DNA from: Gavia stellata
Lineage: Eukaryota; Chordata; Aves; Gaviiformes; Gaviidae
NCBI RefSeq assembly: GCF_030936135.1
Contig: NC_082596.1
Coordinates: forward strand, 372,001 to 436,000
DNA: 64,000 nt
Direction of reading: 5' to 3'
How positions within the stretch are numbered: position 1 is the first letter of the stretch; the number at the start of each line of letters is the position of its first letter. Below, piece by piece: positions 12,101 through 20,200 of this stretch. Made by a program: the position numbers and the translations under genes. Under the pieces are notes generated by a model. The model saw nothing but the letters and a program-made list of their open reading frames with translations, searched no databases and was not told the origin of the DNA.

Positions 12101-12766
12101 GCGCAGAAGGCCTTCTATGGCTTCGAGGACCCACGGACCAAGACGAAGATGTCGGCAGCCCAGGCCCTGAAGAAGGGCTGGCTGTACTACGAGGCCGGGC
12201 AGCGCTTCCTGGAGGTGCAGTACCTGACGGGGGGCCTGATCGAGCCCGACGTCGAGGGCCGCGTCTCCTTGGACGAGGCGCTGCAGAAGGGCACCATTGA
12301 CACGCGCACAGCCCAGAAGTTGCGGGACGTGAACACCTACTCCAAGTATCTCACCTGCCCCAAAACCAAGCTCAAGATCTCCTACAAGGACGCGATGGAC
12401 CGAAGCATGATCGAGGACGGGACCGGCCTGCGGCTGCTGGAGGCCTCCTCCCAGTCCAGCAAGGGCTACTACAGCCCCTACAACGTCAGCAGCGCCGGCT
12501 CCACCTCCGGCTCGCGGTCGGGCTCCCGGACTGGGTCCCGGTCGGGCTCCAGGCGAGGTAGCTTCGACGCCACCGGCTCCGGCTTCTCCATGACCTTCTC
12601 TTCCTCCTCCTACTCTTCCTCGAGCTTTGGGCGCAGATATGCCGTAGGTCCCCAGAGCACCGTGGAGGCGGCCGCCCTCGCCTTGTCTCTCCTGAGCAGG
12701 AGCTGCGGGCGGGAGGCGAGTGGGGAGCGCCCCGGGCTGCGCGGGCCCCCGCTCCGCGTGGCCTGA
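52..12766 (+). CDS. PLEC: Plectin, 3' half (five exons; 5' end outside window)
   Basis: Cytolinker that crosslinks intermediate filaments to actin, microtubules and junctions. The visible coding exons are 52-135, 300-404, 647-745, 2290-5670 and 6437-12766. All have AG/GT borders and all are multiples of three, so the frame is phase 0 throughout. The order is end of the plakin domain, coiled-coil rod, six plakin-repeat domains and a GSR-rich tail, which is the plectin layout. Signature strings include ASPAKKPKVQS, YVDLRTRYSELTTLTSQYIK and RRGSFDATGSGFSMTFSSSS. The actin-binding CH domains and most of the plakin domain lie upstream of the window. The stop codon is TGA at 12764-12766. The C-terminus runs about 30 residues past where I remember mammalian plectin ending. 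Identity is very secure; only the species is uncertain. Confidence 0.98.
300..404 (+). CDS. PLEC: PLEC exon, plakin-domain to rod transition
   Basis: A 105-bp phase-0 exon (acceptor CCCCGGCAG, donor GTGAGG) encoding 35 residues: DYELQLVSFKAQVEP followed by the well-conserved ASPAKKPKVQSASDSIIQE. The proline/lysine-rich segment is diagnostic of plectin and precedes the start of the coiled coil. Confidence 0.95.
647..745 (+). CDS. PLEC: PLEC exon, start of the rod coiled coil
   Basis: A 99-bp phase-0 exon (acceptor CTGCCACAG, donor GTAGGG) encoding YVDLRTRYSELTTLTSQYIK and then a Glu-rich end. It immediately precedes the giant rod exon. Because it ends in phase 0 and the terminal exon starts in phase 0, skipping of the rod exon (the known rodless plectin isoform of mammals) would stay in frame here too. 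Confidence 0.95.
746..2289 (+). other. PLEC intron before the rod exon
   Basis: A 1544-bp intron with a GTAGGG donor and a long C/T tract (about 2240-2288) before the acceptor. I see no conserved exon, RNA gene or repeat. Long open frames on both strands here are by-products of high GC. Confidence 0.8.
2290..5670 (+). CDS. PLEC: PLEC giant rod exon (coiled coil)
   Basis: A single 3381-bp exon (1127 codons, phase 0 at both ends), starting KAAEKLKEEERKRLAEVEAQ and ending just before a GTACTG donor. The whole exon is a heptad-patterned, Glu/Arg/Lys/Ala/Gln-rich dimerising coiled coil with repeated motifs such as EEAERLRR, RQRQLAE and EKMKQVAEE. It corresponds to the rod exon (exon 31 in mammals), which is alternatively skipped to give rodless plectin. 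Codon third positions are overwhelmingly G or C, so both strands and all frames look artificially open. Confidence 0.98.
5671..6436 (+). other. PLEC intron between the rod exon and the terminal exon
   Basis: A 766-bp intron with a GTACTG donor and an acceptor after CTCTCTCCCACCCCAG. The rod reading frame happens to stay open for another 200 codons into it, to a stop at 6268-6270. The translated intron loses the heptad pattern and becomes Pro/Gly/Cys-rich, so it is not coding in the normal mRNA. Confidence 0.9.
6437..12766 (+). CDS. PLEC: PLEC giant terminal exon: rod end, six PRDs, GSR tail
   Basis: A 6330-bp exon with 2109 codons before the stop. About 140 residues finish the coiled coil (6437-6860). 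Six plakin-repeat domains follow, opening with an (I/V)AG(V/I/L) box near 7137, 8119, 9112, 10105, 10846 and 11881. Each has the LLEAQAATG / GPE..KLLSAE(K/R)AVTGY / LLEAQIATGGIIDP pattern and ends in LLPL. The segment between PRD5 and PRD6 (about 11425-11850, RKTSSKSSVRKRR onward) corresponds to the known intermediate-filament-binding region. The tail (about 12490-12640) has GSR repeats, as in microtubule-binding tails of plakins, and RRGSFDATG, whose serine corresponds to a known kinase target in mammalian plectin. Confidence 0.98.
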   Translation: MQVAQQAQLRQETQLLQQTFLTEKDALLQKEKFIEEEKTKLEKLFKDEVNKAQNLKAEQERQQKEMEQEKQQLKAMLDEAKKHQQEAEENVRHKQEELQQLERQRQQQEKLLEEENKKLRERLEQMQEEYKAALAQTREIMIQTDDLPEETTVTMTQLPDIKAVPNGRDAVDGLAQNGEPEFAFDGIRQKVSAEKLADAGILSKENLDKLVKGVVSVSELSQREDVKKYLQGKSSIAGLLIKPSNQKMSIYEAMKKKLLSPGTALVLLEAQAASGFIIDPVRNARLSVNEAVREGVIGPELHNKMLSAERAVTGYKDPYTGDKISLFQAMTKELIVREHGIRLLEAQIATGGIIDPVNSHRLPVEVAYKRGYFDQEMNQILSDPTDDTKGFFDPNTQENLTYLQLMERCVTDPDTGLCLLPLTDQAAKAREMVYTDKEAKDVFKKATVTAPFGKFQGKTVTIWEIINSEYFTEDQRRDLIQQYRTGKITVEKIIKIIITVVEESEKKRQMCFEGLRAPVPAAELLESKIIDKDLYNQLHQGKKSVKDVTEMESVRQYLKGTDAIAGVLVESTGQKLTFYDALKRNLLKPEIALSLLEAQAATGYIIDPVRNKLFSVDEAVKAEVVGPEFHEKLLSAEKAVTGYKDPYTGQTVSLFQALKKGLIPSDTGVRLLDVQLATGGIIDPVNSHRLPLEVAYKRGYFNPEINEALADLQDDAKAFYCPNTQEHLTYAQLQKNCHRDKQTGFCLLPLSDKAIQSQQEEVYTDSQAKECFDKATVEVPVGSMKGQTMTIWELIHSEYFTEEHRRELLRQYKTGKVTIEKIIKIVITIIEEAETKKKEKLTFSGLRAPVPASELVESRIISKAQYEQLKEGKKSVKDLSETDAVRRFLHGNDCIAGVYVEATKEKLNIYEAMKRNLLRPSTAVVLLEAQAATGFLIDPVKNRKLYVNEAVKAGVVGPELHEKLLSAEKAVTGYKDPYSGNTISLFQAMKKGLIVKEHGIRLLEAQIATGGIIDPVNSHRLPLEVAYKRGYFDEEMNRTLSDPTDDTKGFFDPNTHENLTYTQLKEKCIEDPETGLYLLPLREPEKPAVVETTQVYTEAETRKVFEETQVNIPVGSRAGSSMSLWEIMHSDLLPEEQRKQLMEEFQSGRVSKERMIIIIIEIIEKTEIIRQQNLTSYDYVRRRITAEDLYEAKIISVDIYNLLKQGSKTFRELLDVETVWKYLYGSGCVAGIYIPSSKQKLSIYQALKKGLINSEVARSLLEAQAATGFMIDPTKNEMLTVDEAVRKGVVGPEIHDRLLSAERAVTGYRDPYSEQKISIFQAMKKDLIPSEEALKLLDAQIATGGIIDPHLGFHLPLEVAYQRGFINKDTYDMLSEPSEVRSYVDPSTEEKLSYTQLLKRCRKDENSGLLLLPLCDTRKLTFRGLRKQITVEELVRSQVMDEATAQRLQEGLTSIEEVSKNLKKFLEGTSCIAGVFVDSTKERLSVYQAMKKGIIRPGTAFELLEAQAATGYVIDPIKGLKLTVEEAVRMGIVGPEFKDKLLSAERAVTGYRDPYSGKLISLFQAMKKGLILKDHGIRLLEAQIATGGIIDPEESHRLPVEMAYKRGLFDEEMNEILLDPSDDTKGFFDPNTEENLTYLQLMERCITDPETGLCLLPLKEKKRERKTSSKSSVRKRRVVIVDPETGKEMSVYEAYRKGLIDHQTYLELSEQECEWEEITTSSSDGVVKSMIIDRRSGRQYDIDDAISKGLIDQSALDQYRSGTLSITEFADMLSGNMSGFRSRSSSVGSSSSYTVSPAPTRTQISMWSDPTEETGPVAGILDTDTLEKVSITEAMRRNLVDNITGQRLLEAQACTGGIIDPNTGDKCSVADAVNKGLVDKIMVDRINLAQKAFYGFEDPRTKTKMSAAQALKKGWLYYEAGQRFLEVQYLTGGLIEPDVEGRVSLDEALQKGTIDTRTAQKLRDVNTYSKYLTCPKTKLKISYKDAMDRSMIEDGTGLRLLEASSQSSKGYYSPYNVSSAGSTSGSRSGSRTGSRSGSRRGSFDATGSGFSMTFSSSSYSSSSFGRRYAVGPQSTVEAAALALSLLSRSCGREASGERPGLRGPPLRVA
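7137..7710 (+). other. PLEC: PLEC plakin-repeat domain 1
   Basis: Globular module of tandem 38-residue plakin repeats, opening SSIAGLLIKPSNQKMSIYEA and closing CLLPL. Its second half (about 7405-7640) is very similar in DNA sequence to PRD3 (about 9390-9640) and to one domain of the downstream EPPK1 gene. Confidence 0.9.
11425..11850 (+). other. PLEC: PLEC intermediate-filament-binding linker between PRD5 and PRD6
   Basis: Basic strip RKTSSKSSVRKRRVVIVDP followed by a PRD-like segment (GKEMSVYEAYRKGLIDHQ) and a Ser-rich stretch SRSSSVGSSSSY. By family knowledge this is where plectin binds vimentin, desmin and keratins. It is the best-conserved part of the exon compared with mammalian plectin as I remember it. 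Confidence 0.88.
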
Positions 12767-13150
12767 AACCTGCCAGCCCCTTCCCGAGGAACCCGCCGCC
12801 TCACCTGCTCCGCATGTGGCAACGCTGCTGGCTAATCACTAGTATTTTTTTTAATTTTTAAACTCCATTCTTCTTCCAAAGCAGTGCCTAAAGTTTAACC
12901 AAAAAGACTAGACTAATATATTAATATATACGATTGTTCTGACAGTATTTGTATATTAAGAGATGAGAGAGAAAACACACTACCCTCCCAGATCTGCCGC
13001 CCCGGGAACCTGCTGCTGTTCCTGCCCTCTGCAGAGCCGATCCCGCCCAGCTGCTCGGACATGGCGAGGCAGAGCTGGAAAACAGGAAAACAGTTCCGCC
13101 TTTTTGATCTAACCACTTAGCGACTCTTTTGTAATTAACCCTGCCGGCTT
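12767..13150 (+). other. PLEC: PLEC 3' UTR (at least this far)
   Basis: After the TGA the composition flips to AT-rich (T-run at 12844-12852, TAATATATTAATATATA around 12915), which contrasts sharply with the GC-rich surroundings and fits a conserved 3' UTR. I found no canonical AATAAA up to about 15500, so the cleavage site is unknown. A further AT-richer stretch at 13700-13760 may still belong to the UTR. Confidence 0.6.
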
Positions 13151-14101
13151 CATCCCCCACACCCCGAAGGAGGAGATGACCCTGTCCCCGCTGCGCACCG
13201 ACCCTGTCCCCGTGGCACACCGCAGCCGGCGTGCCGGCAGGACAGAAGAGGACATCGCGGGCTCCCTGCCGCTCGGCACTGGACAGCCAGACCCTCCGCA
13301 CCGGCCCTGGAGCTGTCGCCTGGACCCCTTCCACCTTGCCCTCAGTGCGGCGTGGCGAGGAGGGGGCTGTGCGCCCCAGCTCCTGAGCTGCCCCAGCATC
13401 CTGGCTTGGCCTCCCGGCACATCCCCACCACCACGCCGTGGAGCTGGTGCCCCAACCGTAAGTGCGCGCTGGCGCTGCCCGGTGCTTCTGCGCCGTGCGG
13501 AGGGACCTGCCTCCGCTCCGCCGCTTCGCCCGCCGAGGGGCTTCGCTGCGTGTCCACCGCCGCCTCCGCCAGCCCGCCCGCCCGCTGGGACGCACCCGCC
13601 GCGCTTGGCTCTCCCCGCCCGCGTGGCTCGTGTCGCCGCTAGCCGGCAGCCGCGCCTGCCGCTGCCTGTCTGTCTGTCTGTCTGCCTCTCCGTGTATCTG
13701 GGAAGTGCTCCGCACAAGGTTGATTTCTTAACGCTGACGTGGCTTAATGAATTGACAGGCGTCCGCCAGAGCCCGCGCCCGAGCTCGGCAGAGCCTGCGC
13801 TGCCAAAGCCAGCCCGGCTCTGCGTGCGGTTCCTGCGCCCAGACCCCAGCCGCTGCCCAGCCACGCGCCCCCCCCTCGCCACGGAGGTTCTCCAGACCCT
13901 CTTGAGGGGCGCAGAGGCCGCAGGACCCTCCGTGCGCAGGGGGGGTCGTGGGACGCTGCAGCAGCCCGGCGTGCTCTCTTGTTAGAAAAAAGGCGGATCT
14001 CTGTAAAACCGGACTCCTCTTTTCTTCCTCGTGGTAATTCCTTTCCTCTTGGTTTTCCTCTCCTTCCCTTCACCCGCAATAACGCGCTCTCTCTCTGGCA
14101 G
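13151..14101 (+). other. Region downstream of the PLEC stop, no gene recognised
   Basis: GC-rich sequence with a short CTGT tetranucleotide run at about 13664-13685 and an AT-richer pocket at 13710-13760. It may be distal PLEC 3' UTR. It ends in a strong pyrimidine tract (14030-14099) leading into the candidate exon at 14102. Confidence 0.5.
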
Positions 14102-14242
14102 ATGTCTTTTTCCAGTCCCACCAAAGAAGTCCCCTTGCCGATGGGCGAGTTCCTTAGCTGGGTCTCCGATGTCAGCAAGTCGTGGATGAGCTTGAGGGGA
14201 GCCCAGGACGCGGCAGCTCCTCGGCCGTGCTCGTCCGCACAG
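14102..14242 (+). CDS. Candidate bridging exon (spectrin-helix-like, phase 0-0)
   Basis: Flanked by an excellent acceptor (pyrimidine tract ending CTCTGGCAG) and a good donor (CACAG then GTAACG). Length 141 bp, open, phase 0 at both ends, 47 residues beginning MSFSSPTKEVPLP and containing GEFLSWVSDVSKSW, which resembles the start of a spectrin-repeat helix. The ATG directly follows the acceptor, so it may be an internal Met rather than a start. Its phase fits the exon at 22688 downstream and also a possible donor at 12644 inside the PLEC tail. Whether it belongs to PLEC, to the spectrin-repeat gene or to both is not decidable from sequence alone. Confidence 0.45.
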
Positions 14243-17200
14243 GTAACGCCAACCTTTCCAGTCTCTCTCTTTGGAGCCGGGGTTCCTCGCTGTGCTGCGG
14301 CTCGCTGGGCTGGTGCTGGGGCTTTAGCTGGGTGCTGCGTTCTCCAGGCGGTGACACCAAGGTGTCCCGCGGGCATCGTTTTCCTCCAAGTACAGTTTGG
14401 GGTACAGTCGCCCACGGTGAAGGCTTTCCAGCCGTGCTTGTGCCGGACCGGTGCTGCACCCTGCCGCTCTGGCTGCGGGAGGGCTGGCCCCGGTCGGGAA
14501 GTGTCGCTCGCTGAGGCAGTGCGGGGACGAGCAGGCTGGCACGGGGCGGGCACGCAGCACTGCCGGCTGGGCTCGATGGCTTCATCTCATGGACCAGTCT
14601 CCCTGTCTCATCCCATCTTTTCTGTTCGCTTTGTTTTAGTGTTGCTGGATGTCCATCCCAACTCCCCTCACCGCTGCCACGGAGCCCGTACCCCCGTCCT
14701 GGGGCAAGTGGGACCGCACTTGAGGACACTGGGACATGCTCCCTCTCCCTTTGCACTTGCCAGAGTCCCCAGGCTGAGGCTGGGGGTCATGCTGCCCAGG
14801 CATGGGGGCTGCCCCACGGCACTGGAGCCCCCTGGCCGGCAGCGGGGTGCCCTGGCCCACCTGCTGCCCCTGCCCCCTGGCAGCACGCAGCCCCCGTCCC
14901 CCGCCACACTCCACCGGGACCCCATGCAGGGGCTGAAGCAATAAGTGACGCAGCGGTGGCGGGGCTGCACCGGCTCAGGCTGTCGGGGCCGTAGCCCCCG
15001 CAGCCTGCCCCCCCCGGGGGCTGTAGCCCCCAGGAGGCACCCATGTGGTCGCCTGGCCCTCCCCACGCCCTGTGCCAGCGTGCCCCGAGGTGCACCCGCT
15101 CCTCCCCGGGGACAGCCTCCCGGCACGGTGCCACAGCTCACCCGCGGATCTCCACAGCACCTCTCCTCCTTCCCACCTGCTCTCATTTGCCACGTGTAAA
15201 TCGAGCCATGTTATTCCTCAGCATTCGTTGTTATTATTCTCATTATCCAGTTTTGCTTTTGCATGACATGCTAACGTGGGCGACTCTGTACCGTAGCCCA
15301 GCCTGAGCCGGGGCTCCCGCTCCCTCGGGGCCTTGCGCTCCCCTGATTTCCCAATCATTTCTCGTCAGGGCAGCTGGGGCTGATCAGTAATCCAAAAGCA
15401 TCTCTTTATGGGGGCAAAACACTAAAACCTGACTTGTATATACCGTGAAGTGTTTGTAAAACATGCAGTATGGACCCATGGCCCTCCCCAGTGAGGTCAG
15501 TAAAAAGAGATCCTATGAAACCAGCCGGCAGCTCTGCGTGGTCTGTTCGCCCTCACTGCTCCCCGTGGGCTGCCGTGCCCCGGCCTCACCGCGGCGGGTG
15601 TGGGCTGGGGGCTCCCGGTCGCCTCCCGCGCCTTCGTGCCATGCGCCGTGGCATCTGGTGTCCGTGCTGCCGCGGGTTGTGGTGGAGCATGCCAGGGCAC
15701 CGGAGGCCTGACCAGCTCCTGCCACGAGCTCTGTAGCAGTGTGCTAGGCTGGTGCGCAGCCATGCTCCGGCGTCCCCACAGTCCTGCGCCGCCGGGCACG
15801 GAGCAGGGCCACGGGGTTGTCCCCAGAGCTGCTCACAGCCCCGGGCTGGTGGCACCCCTGGCCCCAGGGTTTGCTCTGCGTGGAGGTGAGTGTGACTGCA
15901 GCGGAGCCGGGGTCTCTCCCGCCCTGGGAGGCTGCGGCCCTGTGCCAGTGGGTCCCCGGTTTTGGGGATGGGGAGCAGCAGTGTGCGGGCATGTCTGGTG
16001 GTGTGGAGGCTTCTGAGGCTGCGTCCTTCACACCGGGACAGATGTGTCCCTCCAGCAGTGGGGCTCCGGGCAAGGGCAGTGCTTGCTGTCCCCCAAAGCG
16101 CTTGTCCCCTGTATCGATATGTGCTGCTACCGCGCGAGCGGGGCCGGGCCAGGGCTACGCACACTGGTGCCTTGGGCTCTGTGCCGCGCATCCCTGCACT
16201 GCCGCCCGGAGCGGGCAGGCTGTGTCATGGGTGCTCCCTTAGCCTGGCAGCGCAGGAGCTGTTGTGGCTGGGATGGCAGCGGTCGGGGAGCCCTGGTCGG
16301 CTGCGAGCACGAGAGGCTGAACGGGGGATAAGGGCGAGCTGTCTGGGCAGCCAGCCAGCGGTGGGACAGCGGGGTTCGTTAGGGGCAGCCTGGGCAAACC
16401 TGGGAGATGTCAGTGCAGACGCTCGCTCAGGAGGTTCACTGGCGCTGGCTTGGACCCGTCAAGGAGTCTTTCCAGCCCTGCGAGCCATGTGCTACTGCTC
16501 TGTCCAGGCTGGGTTTCCCTGCGCCGGGAAGCTCGTCCTGCGGCACTGCCTCCCGCCAGGCACCGTGCCGTGAGCACCGGAGCCGCACGGGACCTTGCGC
16601 CTGCTCCGTGCAACATCTGGGGGCCGGTGGGGTCTGCCCGGGAGCAGCGGGACTGTGCCGGGAGCAGCCGAGCGTGTCACCCCCTCTAGCAGCACCCGGG
16701 TGGAGAGCCTGGGCTGGCCCGGACAGATGGCAGCAGCTTGGGAGCACGGTAATTGCATTGTGCGTCTGCAATTAGCGGCAGCGTCCCTGCCTGCCTGCCT
16801 GCAGCGGGCTGCACCAGGACGTGGCCGTTGGACACAGCCGGCGTGGGGGGACCGTGTGGGGGAGCATCCCCTGTGCTGGGGGCGGTCACAGGCTGCTGAG
16901 CCCATCGGGGGGGTCAGGATGGGTCCCAGGGAGGGTGGCAAGAACTGTTCCCTGGGGATGGCACGGGCAGCCCAGGGCCGTGCTCTACCTCACAGCCCCT
17001 TCAGATATTCCCTGCTCCCCCCCACCTTCCTGATCCCCCCTTCAAGGCCGGACGCCTCTCACAAACCCCATGAGGCCACCGAGACCCCTCTGCATCCAGG
17101 GCGAAACTCCATGGCCCAGCCCCACTCCATGGGCTAGAAAGCCCTCACCTTCCCACGACTTTGGGGAGTGCAGTTCCCCTTCCCCGGGTGAGAAATCCCC

Positions 17201-20200
17201 CAGCTCCTGAGCGCATCCCCTGGGCCCGGCCTTTGGGACCAGTGCCCGTTTGCTGGAGGGGACCCTCTTCCCCACACGCCCTTCAGCCCTGTGTCCGTGT
17301 TGGTGCCGGCACAGGGACCCTCCCCGGTGTGGCGGGATGCCGGGGTGAGCCGGGCAGGCACCGGGCAGAAGCTGCTCCACTCGCCGGGGTGATGGGCAAG
17401 CCGGGGCGGTGGGATCCCACTGCGGCGGCTGGCAAAGGGACAGGCCCTGGTGTGGGGCGCAAGGGGCGAGGTGGAGAGGGACACCCTGTGCACCCAGGCT
17501 GTCCGCTCCCGGGCATCTGTCAGGCACACAGGGCCACCTGCGGCCTGGTGCCGTGGGGCCAGCCGTGGGGTGAGCGGTGCAGCGCGTGGGGAAGGCCTGT
17601 GCTCCCGCCTGGCGTGGCGTCCCTCATCCGCGGAGCCGTTCCAGCTGTCTCGTGCCACTCCACGTCACCCTCCTGCTCCCCTGGGACCCCCGGTCCTTCC
17701 CAAAGCCCCTTCCCGTGGGCAGCAACTGCCTCCCATGCGCTCGCCCCAGAGCCGCCTGGCTTCCCGTGGGCACTGGCGGTGCTGGTGCGGAGCCGACAGG
17801 CAGGGCTCGGCATCAGCCGGGCTCAGCACAGGCAGCGCGACGGCAAGCGGCACCGCTGGGACAGCGGGGAGCTGGGGACCTCAGCCTCTAGCTGGTCCCC
17901 AAAGCAGCCACAGCCGAACCACGCAGCATGGCGCTACCGAGGGCTCAGCAGGAGAAATGCACCGTGCAGGCGAAACAGCCCCCGCACCCCGTGCTGCCGT
18001 ACCCCTGGGCGGTGGAGGGCCGGTCGCAAGGGGCGCTGGGGTCTGTGGGGCAGGATTTGGCTGAGCCCCACGAGCTGGCAGGGGCCCAGCAGCTCCAGCC
18101 CTGCTGCGCCAGGGTGGTGGGTGAGCGGCGGGTCCGGGGCAGAGCTGCGGCAGGGGCTGGCAGGGCTGCCCCGTCCTGTCGCTCCCTCCTGGTCGATGCG
18201 GTGGAGAGGGCCGGTGTCTGCCACCCTGCCGGCCTTGGCACAGCTGGCTGAGCCCCAGCGCCGTGCGAGGAAGCAACAAGGCCGGCAGCTGGGCGAGGGC
18301 AAGCAGCAGCTCAGCCATGAGGAGCATCAGCTGCCATGGAGCTGCATGGCGTGCCGGGAGCGGCCGAGTGAGCATGTAATTGGGCCAAGCTAATTATGAT
18401 GGATAACTCTATTATATTCCCATTTTTAATGCACTGCAGCTTAGCTTGCCCCGCTGACGCGCGGGCCAGAGTTCACCTCTTTCAGGCCCTCCGAGCTAAA
18501 CTGTCGTGTAGCGTTAAAACTGCGGGGCAGTGGCGTGCGAAGCACTGAATGCCGCACCGGTCGTGGCTGTCAGTCAGCCCTGGAAGGGCTCCTTCGCCCC
18601 CTGAGCAGCCGCCCGGCACACACGGGCATTTGCAAACAGCCTGTCACCGGCTCACACACAGCGCTGGCGGGACCGTTGGGATGCTCACCGGGAGGGCACA
18701 CTATGTGGTGCCCCCAGGTGTGCCGCGGCCGAGCTGGGCTGTGCCCGGGGACCCTGCGTGCCACAGCCCCACAGTGGGACGGTTTCTCACGCCCGAGCGT
18801 GAGGGTGCTCGCCATCACTGTATGAACGGCAGCACCGTCGGCTGCACCACCCCGTCCTGCCGCAGTAGCCGCCTCTGGCCATGGGCCGGCACGTGGGACC
18901 CGTGGCTGCCGGCCCAAGCGGGGCCGCGGCAGCCAGCTCAGCCCCGCTGGCACACACTATCTGCCAGCTCTGCACGCCCACTGCCCTGGGCACTGCTGGC
19001 TCCAGCCCGCAGCGCGCCGCTCTGGGAACTCTCTGTACAGCTTACCCAGCAGCCACAAAGCCGGACCGGCCTCTCCCACGCCCCCCCTCCCAGGGGCACT
19101 GAACCTTTCTTTAGGGAGGTAAGCTGCCCAGCTCTGCTTCCTCCGTGCGTGCAGGGACCCCGAGACCCCCCCGGGCCGCGCCGCTGCCCTGGGGCACGGA
19201 GTCCGCATCACTGCAGGGAGGTCGCAGCCTCACCACAGCGAAATCCCAATGTGCGCCGGCCAAGGGCAGCACTGCTTCGTGGTAACGCGCCTGCGTCTCT
19301 GTGCCGTCGAGCGGCGCGGTGCAGTCTGTGCAGGGGGCTGGTGTCGGCTGGGCTGGTGAATCCACCCCTGTCCTTGCTGCAGGTCCCGGGGGTGCGAGCG
19401 GGGCGATGGTGCTGCTTGCCCGCAAGCTTGCCCCAGGGCTGCAGCCAGTGCGTCGCTCGTCCCACCGGGCACCGGGCAGCTCTGCAGGCTGGGGCACTGC
19501 TGGGCACAGGGCCAGGGTGTCCGCAGTGGGGACAGTGGTGGTGCTGAGCAGCTCCGAGCCATGCAGCCACCGGTGGGGCTGCGCCAGCAGCCGGTGCAGG
19601 GACCCGTGCCTCCTCCCTCCTGGGGCACCGTGTCGCTGCTGTCAGGCAACTCCAAATCCGTTTGTTCCGGCTGTCATGTCCCAGGGCGTAGCCGGCGCAG
19701 CCCGCTGTGCCTGGTGGCTGTCCCGGGCCGGCAGCCGAGCCAGGGCTGGGGGCTGCTCTGGATCCACCCCCAATGTGCTGGGGCAGGCGGCGGCTGCGGG
19801 GACCCTTGCGGCTGTTCCCGTTGCAGGCACGTGCAGCACCCAGCGCGTGGGCATTCTTGCACTGGTTTGGGATTTGCTGCTCCTTGTTGTCTCGTGTCTC
19901 TCGGCGTGTCCCCAGGACTCGGGTGGCCCGTCCTGCCTGCGCTGTGTCTGGGAGAGGCTGTCAGCAATAGCCAGGGCTCCATCCCCGCTAGCCCAGGCTG
20001 GGTTTTGGGCTCTGTTGCTGGAAGAGCATTTCCCACCACAGAAGCTGTGGTCGGGGCTCCCCGTGCCATCGTCTGCCGCCTGCCTGCGGCAGCATCCTCC
20101 AGCTCTCCAGCGGCAACGGGGTTCCCCATGCTTGGGCTCCAGCAGCGGGGCTGGCACCGTGCGCTGAGGGCGTTGCATTGCTGCCCTGAGATGAGGGCTC

